In this document: piece by piece, positions 1-5,098 of the stretch
Numbering within the stretch: position 1 is the first letter of the stretch
Layout of the letters: every line of letters starts with the position of its first letter
Assembly: GCA_023410885.1 (NCBI GenBank)
Contig: JAEYPI010000274.1
Span: 1 to 11,083, forward strand
Length of the DNA stretch: 11,083 nucleotides
Direction: 5' to 3'
DNA from: Bacillota bacterium
GTDB lineage: Bacteria; Bacillota; Clostridia; DSM-8532
Notes under the pieces: model-generated
Seen by the model: only the letters and a program-made list of their open reading frames with translations
Databases searched by the model: none
Told to the model about the DNA's origin: nothing
Position numbers and translations under genes: made by a program

Positions 1-76
1 CAGGGGTGCGGAACGCACCAACATGACTAGACCCGTGTAACAGGGGTGCGGAACGCACCAACATGACTAGACCCGT
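1..76. repeat. Two copies of a 40-bp tandem repeat with internal hairpin
   Basis: A 40-bp unit (1-40) is repeated immediately at 41-76, where the first 36 bases are identical and the last four differ (gtaa against aaat). Each unit contains a perfect 6-bp stem with a 3-base loop, GGTGCG-GAA-CGCACC, at 5-19 and 45-59. Copy one starts at base 1 of the window, so the array may extend further left. Spacing between copies is only the 4-base tail, which rules out CRISPR repeat-spacer architecture. The role is unknown; it could be a variable-number tandem repeat or a REP-like extragenic palindrome. Confidence 0.85.
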
Positions 77-140
77 AAATAGGTCCTATACAGGCTTATT
101 ACCTATACTAGCCGGTTTATTTAAAAATGGTACAACAAGT

Positions 141-157
141 AACTGTTGACAACAGTT
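141..157. promoter_or_regulatory. Perfect 17-bp palindrome, possible operator
   Basis: AACTGTTGACAACAGTT has two perfect 8-bp arms around a central A. It resembles a dimeric repressor site, but it lies about 340 bp upstream of the MATE promoter and next to no gene start within the window. Its GTTG and CAAC cores are separated by 1 bp, against 6 bp in the MarR-type site at 488-513, so the same protein need not bind both. It may belong to something left of the window. Confidence 0.35.
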
Positions 158-234
158 GACTCATCAAACCTATGATTACTTCCCGGAAAATCACGATGAC
201 TTTCTGGGTGATCATCTTATTATTTAATCATCCC

Positions 235-334
235 GGCATCGGTTACTATGGCTTTTAGGCTCTGGACAATGCATCACCGAATAATATGCACTTTGGATTC
301 TATGACCTTATGGTCATTGTTCAGAGCTGATGCC
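235..334. repeat. Long imperfect inverted repeat, potential RNA structure
   Basis: GCTCTGGACAATG (259-271) can pair over 13 positions with CATTGTTCAGAGC (315-327), with one G-U pair. GGCATC (235-240) pairs with GATGCC (329-334) outside it, one base from the inner stem on the 3' side. Alternatives compete: ATGACC/GGTCAT (302-307 with 312-317), TGCAT/ATGCA (270-274 with 286-290) and CCGGCA/TGCCGG (233-238 with 344-349). Competing stems are compatible with a switching RNA, but also with a decayed palindromic element. No family was recognised. Confidence 0.4.
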
Positions 335-487
335 ATGACCCTTTGCCGGCACACTAGGAAAACACCATTCCATGGCAAACTCCTTTTGTACGAGCTAAAG
401 TAATTAATTGATATTATTATATACGATTTGGTTCTATAAAATCAATTATCACTAGCACCAAAAATTGTTAATGGACTGATTACCCAT

Positions 488-513
488 AAAATAGTTGTAT
501 GCGCAACTATTTT
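488..513. promoter_or_regulatory. MarR-type operator upstream of MATE-marR operon
   Basis: AAAATAGTTG (488-497) and CAACTATTTT (504-513) form perfect 10-bp arms around the 6-bp spacer TATGCG. The GTTG...CAAC core with a short spacer resembles sites of MarR-family repressors, for example the GTTGA half-sites of MexR. It covers the -35 box and much of the spacer of the promoter at 495-524, so binding would block RNA polymerase. The second gene of the operon encodes a MarR protein, which makes autorepression the natural inference. Confidence 0.75.
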
Positions 514-524
514 TATTGTATACT
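495..524 (+). promoter_or_regulatory. Sigma-A-type promoter of the MATE-marR operon
   Basis: A TTGTAT -35 box (495-500) and a TATACT -10 box (519-524) are separated by 18 bp. Transcription would start near 531, giving a leader of about 30 bases before the ATG at 561. An alternative weaker pair is TTGTTA (465-470) with TAAAAT (487-492). The operator at 488-513 overlaps either choice. Confidence 0.6.
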
Positions 525-560
525 AGTAATGTTTCTAAAAGGAAAGGCATAAGGTTAGAC

Positions 561-1946
561 ATGGAAAATATAGACAAACGATTTCAAAGGATGACAGAAA
601 CCCCCATTCCAAAACTGGTTTGCACTTTGGCGGTTCCCAGTATGATCAGCATGATCATTACTTCCATCTATAATATGGCGGACACTTTCTTTGTTGGGCA
701 AATTAGCACCAGTGCCTCTGCCGCTGTTGGTGTCTCATTTTCGTTAATGGCCCTCGTACAAGCGATTGGCTTTACTTTTGGCATGGGCTCAGGAAATTAT
801 ATCGCCCGATTACTGGGGCAGCAGAAAACGGAGGAGGCCTCAAAAGTTGCGGCGACTAGTTTTTTTACGACACTTGGTCTAGGCACTATTTTGGCTGTGC
901 TGGGTTTGATTTTTCTTGACCCTCTTGTACGTATGCTGGGCGCAACCCCTACAAACCTCCCCTACGCCAAAGACTATGTACGCTACATTCTTCTAGGTGT
1001 TCCGTTTATGACCTCTTCCTATGTAATTAATAACATTCTTCGCTTTCAAGGAAGCGCTTATTATTCTATGTTTGGTATCGGATTAGGCGGTATTCTTAAT
1101 ATTGTGCTGGATCCCCTCTTTATCTTTAACCTCAACATGGGAACTGGAGGTGCCGGTCTTGCTACGAGTATCAGCCAGTTCGTCAGTTTTATCGTCTTGA
1201 TCTTTGCTTCGGGCAAAGGAGGAAATATAAAAATCGATATCAAAAAGTTTACTCCTGAGTGGGCTATTTATAAAGAAGTTTTGCGGACAGGCCTGCCTTC
1301 CTTTTACCGCCAGGGACTCGCAAGCATTGCAACCATTTGCCTCAATTTTAGTGCCGGTCCCTATGGTGATGCGGCAATAGCGGCCATGTCCATAGTGACT
1401 CGCGTTTTCCAATTTGCCGTTTCCATGCTACTCGGCTTCGGGCAGGGATTTCAACCGGTTTGCGGCTTTAATTATGGCGCGAAGCTTTACAACAGAGTTC
1501 TTTCAGCATTCTGGTTCTGCATAAAAACCGCTACCCTTGTATTGGTCGCTATCGGTATTATCGGATTTATATTTGCGCCAAACATTGTTTCTATTTTCAG
1601 GAAAGACGATCTCGAAGTGATTGCAATCGGAACCACAGCCCTTAGGCTTCAATGCATAACCTTTCCTCTTTCATCCTGGATTGTTATCAATAATATGCTG
1701 CTTCAGACCATCGGCAAATCAAAGGAAGCCTCTGTTTTGGCACTGGCCCGACAAGGACTTTTTTTCCTCCCGGTTGTTTTGGTTTTACCTCTCCTGCTTG
1801 GCATACTGGGAATACAGCTTAGCCAGCCCATCGCGGATTTAGCCACCTTTATTTTGGCAATCCCCATGGGAATTCGTGTCTTAGATGAATTAAAACACAT
1901 CCAAAAAGTGCAAGACGAACTCCATACAGGGAAGGTGACGATGTGA
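561..1946 (+). CDS. MATE-family multidrug efflux transporter (MepA-like)
   Basis: This 461-residue, very hydrophobic protein has the length and twelve-helix pattern of MATE (multidrug and toxic compound extrusion) cation/drug antiporters in the cytoplasmic membrane. The first helix carries the typical ISMIITSIYNMADTFFVG stretch (about residues 29-46) with Asp41. GILNIVLDPLFIF (177-189) supplies Asn180 and Asp184, matching the N-lobe polar cluster of DinF/MepA-type MATEs. The second half has the subfamily motif GFGQGFQPVCGFNYGAK (292-308). The frame can be extended to a TTG at 495, but that lies in the promoter and operator; the ATG at 561 has AAGG six bases upstream and is preferred. It forms an operon with the MarR gene that follows, an arrangement comparable to the staphylococcal mepR-mepA pair in reversed order. 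Likely substrates are cationic or amphipathic drugs, coupled to Na+ or H+; the actual substrate cannot be read from sequence. Confidence 0.92.
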   Translation: MENIDKRFQRMTETPIPKLVCTLAVPSMISMIITSIYNMADTFFVGQISTSASAAVGVSFSLMALVQAIGFTFGMGSGNYIARLLGQQKTEEASKVAATSFFTTLGLGTILAVLGLIFLDPLVRMLGATPTNLPYAKDYVRYILLGVPFMTSSYVINNILRFQGSAYYSMFGIGLGGILNIVLDPLFIFNLNMGTGGAGLATSISQFVSFIVLIFASGKGGNIKIDIKKFTPEWAIYKEVLRTGLPSFYRQGLASIATICLNFSAGPYGDAAIAAMSIVTRVFQFAVSMLLGFGQGFQPVCGFNYGAKLYNRVLSAFWFCIKTATLVLVAIGIIGFIFAPNIVSIFRKDDLEVIAIGTTALRLQCITFPLSSWIVINNMLLQTIGKSKEASVLALARQGLFFLPVVLVLPLLLGILGIQLSQPIADLATFILAIPMGIRVLDELKHIQKVQDELHTGKVTM

Positions 1947-2449
1947 TGAATGTACCTTTCATCAATCGAACAATATCCATTCTATATCGTTATGGGCAAC
2001 GCTTTTTTGCTCAAAAGCTCAAAAGCTGTTCTCTACCATTGGAAGTAGGGCAGATCCCCTTTCTATTGCCAATCTATAAAATTCCCGGCATTACACAGGA
2101 CGGCATTTCTGCCCATTCAGTCATGGATAAAGGGACGACAGCACGTGCTGTCAAGGAATTGGAGAAATCGGGGTTAATCATAAGGAAAACAGATGAGAAG
2201 GACAGGCGTATCAACCACATTTTCCCTACGCAAAAAGCCTTGGATATTAAAGACGAGGTCTTTTTGATCATACAAGAGTTACATGAAGTTCTGTATCAGG
2301 GATTAAGCGAGGAAGAAATTGACAAGGCCATTTCTTTATTGCGAAGCATGCAGAGTAATATGGATGATTATTTGGGACAGCAGACCCTCCCCCACCAGGC
2401 ACCTTCATCAAAAACAGGCGATCCTGCATGCAAGGGTGGGTTAATTTAG
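1946..2449 (+). CDS. MarR-family transcriptional repressor
   Basis: This 167-residue protein has a MarR-type winged helix: helix-turn-helix at about residues 53-78 (GISAHSVMDKGTTARAVKEL...) and a wing at 79-93 with the characteristic DEKDRR motif. Flanking helices form the dimer interface. The chosen ATG overlaps the MATE stop codon (TGATG), and GGAAGGTG lies about 8 bases upstream, inside the end of the MATE gene, so translation is probably coupled. A GTG one codon earlier is also possible. The last 20 or so residues (QTLPHQAPSSKTGDPACKGG) look disordered and extend beyond the usual core. The gene probably represses its own operon through the inverted repeat at 488-513 and releases it on binding a drug or phenolic ligand; this is inferred from position and family. 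Confidence 0.9.
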   Translation: MNVPFINRTISILYRYGQRFFAQKLKSCSLPLEVGQIPFLLPIYKIPGITQDGISAHSVMDKGTTARAVKELEKSGLIIRKTDEKDRRINHIFPTQKALDIKDEVFLIIQELHEVLYQGLSEEEIDKAISLLRSMQSNMDDYLGQQTLPHQAPSSKTGDPACKGGLI

Positions 2450-2459
2450 CCCCTCCACA

Positions 2460-3815
2460 CTAAGTTAAAGATTCGTGGATAATGGTTTTATTGCATGGAT
2501 CTCTATTGATATACGGGCTTGTCGATGCTCTTATTATGAAGACTACACTTCTGACAATCCAATCCGCACACCAAAATACCCAGATTCCCATTAGCCCCCA
2601 ATTTAAGACATTTACAGAGGCCCATGCCCCTAATACCCTGACAAACCACATGCTCAAAATTGATGCAATCGTCAGAAAAAGAGTATCTCCTGTACTTCTT
2701 ATACACGACGGGAGATTGAAAGCAATTGGCCAGGTTAAAGGCATAAGAATCAACACGAGATACATGATCTGTTGAGCTATATTCTTGACATCTTCAGGCG
2801 GAGCATATAAATCCAATATAAAGGGTAATACGGGAAAGCATATAATACTCATAACACTCAGCAAGCCAATGGAATAGCCAACCAAGGTACGCATCATCTT
2901 TTTCAGGTCTTTGCCGAATACTCCGGAACCCACTGCTTGCCCTACCATGGTAACGGCTACAATGGATATGGCATTACCGGGAATACTTATAAACCCTGTC
3001 ACTGAGCTAGCCACACTATTAGCAGCCAGAGCAACGGTCCCCAATGCCGTAACAAAGGTCTGTATGATAACCTTGCCCCCGTTAAAAATCAATCCATCTA
3101 TACCGGTAGGTATACCTATTTTCATAACAGGCCATAAAATGTCCTTCTTCAGCTTCAAGGCTATTGTACTGATTCCAACACCTTTCTCCGGTCTGAAAAG
3201 GACAAGTGCCAGAGTACCGGCCGCTACAACTCGTGCAGAAACCAATGCAATACCTGCCCCTGCTACGCCCAGCTTTAAAAAGTTAATGCATAATACTCCG
3301 ACACAGACATTGATGATGTTGGATATTATGGATGCGCGCATGGGCGCTTTTGTATTGCCGCTGGCTCTTAGTATTCCCGCTGACATGGAAAATGTGGCTA
3401 AAAAAGGGTAAGATATACCCGAAAAGACTAAATAGATCATGGCACTGGCTTTTACTTGTTCCTCTGCCTGACCAAATAATAGATTGATAATTTGATTCCC
3501 AAAAATAATAAAGGCTACCCCAGATAGGAGAGCCGTCATCACACAGGCCGTCATAGCCTGACTGGCTGTTTCATTGGCCTTATGAGTTTCCTGAGCGCCA
3601 ACTTGCTGCGCAACTACAACAGTAGCGCCTGTAGCAAAGGATATGAAAAGGTTCATAATGACCAAATTGAGGGAATCGACAATGCTTACTGCCGAAATAG
3701 CTGAAACGCCTACGCCACTTACCATCATGGTATTAACCATACCAATCGTAGTTGCCAAAACCTGTTCAATTAAGACAGGCCAAAATAACCGGTTAAATTC
3801 CCTCTTCACAAACAT
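2460..3815 (-). CDS. MATE-family efflux transporter, second subfamily
   Basis: This 451-residue integral membrane protein has the twelve-helix MATE pattern. It includes the N-terminal LFWPVLIEQVLATTIGMVNTMMVSGVG stretch (10-36), the ATGATVVVAQQVGAQ loop (61-75), LRASGNTKAP (149-158) and the second-half equivalent GQAVGSG (292-298). It is clearly different from the MepA-like pump at 561-1946 and belongs to another branch. The usual Asp of the first-helix motif (GMVDT in many relatives) is Asn28 here. The start ATG has AGGAG 12 bases upstream, a long but usable spacing. The gene is divergent from the LacI-type regulator and converges on marR with only 10 bp between stop codons. Substrate unknown; export of a drug or metabolite is inferred from the family. 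The last 20 residues are polar and cytoplasmic. Confidence 0.9.
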   Translation of the reverse strand: MFVKREFNRLFWPVLIEQVLATTIGMVNTMMVSGVGVSAISAVSIVDSLNLVIMNLFISFATGATVVVAQQVGAQETHKANETASQAMTACVMTALLSGVAFIIFGNQIINLLFGQAEEQVKASAMIYLVFSGISYPFLATFSMSAGILRASGNTKAPMRASIISNIINVCVGVLCINFLKLGVAGAGIALVSARVVAAGTLALVLFRPEKGVGISTIALKLKKDILWPVMKIGIPTGIDGLIFNGGKVIIQTFVTALGTVALAANSVASSVTGFISIPGNAISIVAVTMVGQAVGSGVFGKDLKKMMRTLVGYSIGLLSVMSIICFPVLPFILDLYAPPEDVKNIAQQIMYLVLILMPLTWPIAFNLPSCIRSTGDTLFLTIASILSMWFVRVLGAWASVNVLNWGLMGIWVFWCADWIVRSVVFIIRASTSPYINRDPCNKTIIHESLT

Positions 3816-3854
3816 AGCTGTGCCAAACTCCTGTACTTCAATCGCATTAGTACC

Positions 3855-3860
3855 ATTATA
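3855..3860 (-). promoter_or_regulatory. Candidate -10 box for MATE 2
   Basis: Read on the minus strand this is a perfect TATAAT about 40 bases before the ATG, which would start transcription near 3848 and leave a leader of about 33 bases containing AGGAG. No good -35 box is present at 16-18 bp (CATCAA is the best at 17 bp), so the promoter may be weak or activator-dependent. Confidence 0.45.
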
Positions 3861-3925
3861 TACTATATCGTCGAGCTTTGATGAAAATTGTACTGGAATT
3901 TGGAGTGCTTTTTGTACAAGAACTA

Positions 3926-3953
3926 TTGCAATTAAGGGTGATCATTGTATAAT
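3926..3953 (+). promoter_or_regulatory. Promoter of the LacI-family gene
   Basis: TTGCAA (3926-3931) and a perfect TATAAT (3948-3953) are 16 bp apart, placing the transcription start near 3960. The start falls at the edge of the LacI-type palindrome at 3958-3979, a classic repressor position. The palindrome TTGTACAA (3912-3919) lies just upstream of the -35 box. Confidence 0.65.
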
Positions 3954-3991
3954 AGAGCTGCAGAAACCGATTACTGTAGAATATTATACAA
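3945..3991. promoter_or_regulatory. Nested dyad with LacI-type operator at its centre
   Basis: The core CAGAAACCGATTACTG (3961-3976) matches its own reverse complement at 12 of 16 positions with a central CG, the hallmark AAnCGnTT form of LacI/GalR-family operators. The symmetry continues as CT/AG at 3958-3959 and 3978-3979. Outside it, TTGTATAATA (3945-3954) and TATTATACAA (3982-3991) are perfect 10-bp inverted copies centred within half a base of the core, and the left copy contains the -10 box. Position over the transcription start of the LacI gene suggests autorepression. Confidence 0.65.
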
Positions 3992-4005
3992 GATTGGTAT
4001 TGGTT

Positions 4006-5061
4006 ATGGAAAAGAAGGATAAAGCAATAAAAAGGCCCACAGTATATGACGTGGCTAAAATGGCAGGTACATCAACAGCTACAGTATCTCGGGTACTTAG
4101 TAATAGCGATTACCCTATTAGTAAGGAAATTCGCAAGAGAGTAATCGAAGCGGCAGAAAAAATGAACTATTCACCTAACCTGCTGGGTAGAATGCTTAAA
4201 AAAAGTGAGAGCAGAGATATCGGGGTCATCATCCCCAATATTTCCAATCCTTTTTATCCCCAGCTTGTTCTGGGAATCGAAACTGAAGCAAAGAAACATG
4301 GCTTTAATATTTTATTGTGCAATTCATTCAGAGATGTAGCCAACGAAAAGAAATATATAGAATCAATGTACCAAAAACAGGTCAAGGGAATTATCCTATC
4401 TACGATCAGGGAGGAGCATGGTTTTTTAAGAGAATTATGTGATAATGGATTGAAGGTTGTAGGATTTGACCAAAACATTGAAGATTTTCAATGCAATAAT
4501 GTAAGCTTTGATTTTACTCAAGCTGGAATAATGGCCGTTGACTATCTTGTAGGTATGGGACACAAAAAGATTGCATTCGCTACCTCTCCCCTCTCCCGAA
4601 GAAGCCGAAGAGAAATATTTGACGGGTATAAACTGGGCTTAATGAAGAATAAAATCGATTTTTCTCAGGATTTGGTTTATGTTGCAGAACATGAAAAAGA
4701 AGTTGAGAACGGTACCTATGAATTTGAAAGCGGAGTAGATATTGCATCAAAATGTCTCGCTTCAAAGAATATGCCTACCTCTATATTCGCAGTGAATGAT
4801 ATAACCGCCATGGGTATTATTCATGGCCTAATAAGTCGTGGTATAAAGATACCGGATGATATTTCCATTATTGGCTTTGATAATATTGAACTTTCAGCAA
4901 TGATTAATCCTCCTCTCACCACCATTGATCAGCCGGCTTTTGAGACCGGTCGCCTTGCATGTAAAATCTTGATTGAAGATTTGGAAGAGAAGGAAAGTCA
5001 TTATTTCTCGATTAAGTTGGAACCTACTTTGATCGAGAGGAAATCGGTAAAAAAAATATAG
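4006..5061 (+). CDS. LacI/GalR-family transcriptional regulator
   Basis: This 351-residue protein has the full LacI architecture. The N-terminal helix-turn-helix is VYDVAKMAGTSTATVSRVL (13-31). The linker and hinge helix run about 32-66, with NYSPNLLGRMLKK replacing the usual A-R of the hinge by G-R. A periplasmic-binding-protein-like effector domain runs from about 72 to the end; its recognisable blocks are GVIIPNISNPFYPQLVLGIE, VNDITAMG (263-270), DISIIGFDNIELS and PPLTTIDQP. The reading frame is open far upstream, into the opposite-strand MATE 2 gene, but the promoter places transcription start near 3960, and ATG 4006 gives a normal N-terminus. The ribosome site is poor (no clear AGG run within 12 bases), suggesting low expression. 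The effector cannot be told; family members mostly bind sugars or nucleobases. Likely targets are its own promoter and perhaps the divergent MATE gene. Confidence 0.92.
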   Translation: MEKKDKAIKRPTVYDVAKMAGTSTATVSRVLSNSDYPISKEIRKRVIEAAEKMNYSPNLLGRMLKKSESRDIGVIIPNISNPFYPQLVLGIETEAKKHGFNILLCNSFRDVANEKKYIESMYQKQVKGIILSTIREEHGFLRELCDNGLKVVGFDQNIEDFQCNNVSFDFTQAGIMAVDYLVGMGHKKIAFATSPLSRRSRREIFDGYKLGLMKNKIDFSQDLVYVAEHEKEVENGTYEFESGVDIASKCLASKNMPTSIFAVNDITAMGIIHGLISRGIKIPDDISIIGFDNIELSAMINPPLTTIDQPAFETGRLACKILIEDLEEKESHYFSIKLEPTLIERKSVKKI

Positions 5062-5080
5062 TTCTCAATATATATTTTTT
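5051..5080. terminator. AT-only hairpin between convergent LacI and MCP genes
   Basis: AAAAAATATA (5051-5060) and TATATTTTTT (5071-5080) form a perfect 10-bp stem with a 10-base loop, and each strand ends in a T run. It overlaps the LacI stop codon and lies 18 bp from the MCP stop, where a shared bidirectional terminator would be expected. The stem has no G-C pairs, so termination may be inefficient. Confidence 0.4.
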
Positions 5081-5098
5081 GGCATCGTAGGTGGTTGA

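Larger units (their letters stand above)
77..487. other. Non-coding stretch rich in dyad symmetry
   Basis: No convincing gene is seen in these 411 bases. The longest ATG frame noticed is a 28-codon one at 172-258 without a ribosome site. The stretch contains several separate inverted repeats: 141-157, 182-189 with 201-208 (CCCGGAAA against TTTCTGGG, one G-U pair), a long one at 235-334, and 405-412 with 441-448 (TAATTGAT against ATCAATTA). It could be the tail of an upstream transcription unit, a structured RNA or an extragenic repeat element. No known riboswitch consensus was recognised. Confidence 0.5.

Noticed and set aside
1..76. CRISPR array
   Set aside because: The copies are separated by only 4 bases, so there is no spacer.
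172..258. 28-codon ATG frame with a hydrophobic middle
   Set aside because: There is no ribosome site or promoter, and it overlaps inverted repeats; nothing supports it beyond chance.
495..560. N-terminal extension of MATE 1 from a TTG at 495
   Set aside because: The codons fall in the -35/-10 region and the MarR operator. The ATG at 561 has an AAGG ribosome site and gives a typical MATE N-terminus.
2391..2447. Terminator from CCCACC (2391-2396) and GGTGGG (2435-2440) followed by TTAATTT
   Set aside because: The loop is about 38 bases, the T run is poor, and the stem lies within the marR coding sequence; too weak to call.
2911..3411. 166-residue plus-strand reading frame
   Set aside because: It is antisense to the MATE 2 gene, with low-complexity hydrophobic composition typical of a shadow of a membrane-protein gene and no ribosome site.
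3982..3991. Second minus-strand promoter for MATE 2 using the TATAAT in the right arm of the LacI dyad
   Set aside because: The hexamer is real, but no acceptable -35 box is found at 16-18 bp, so it is kept only as part of the dyad finding.
3643..4005. N-terminal extension of the LacI protein by 121 residues
   Set aside because: It overlaps the opposite-strand MATE 2 gene and lies upstream of the predicted transcription start near 3960. LacI proteins begin just before the helix-turn-helix.
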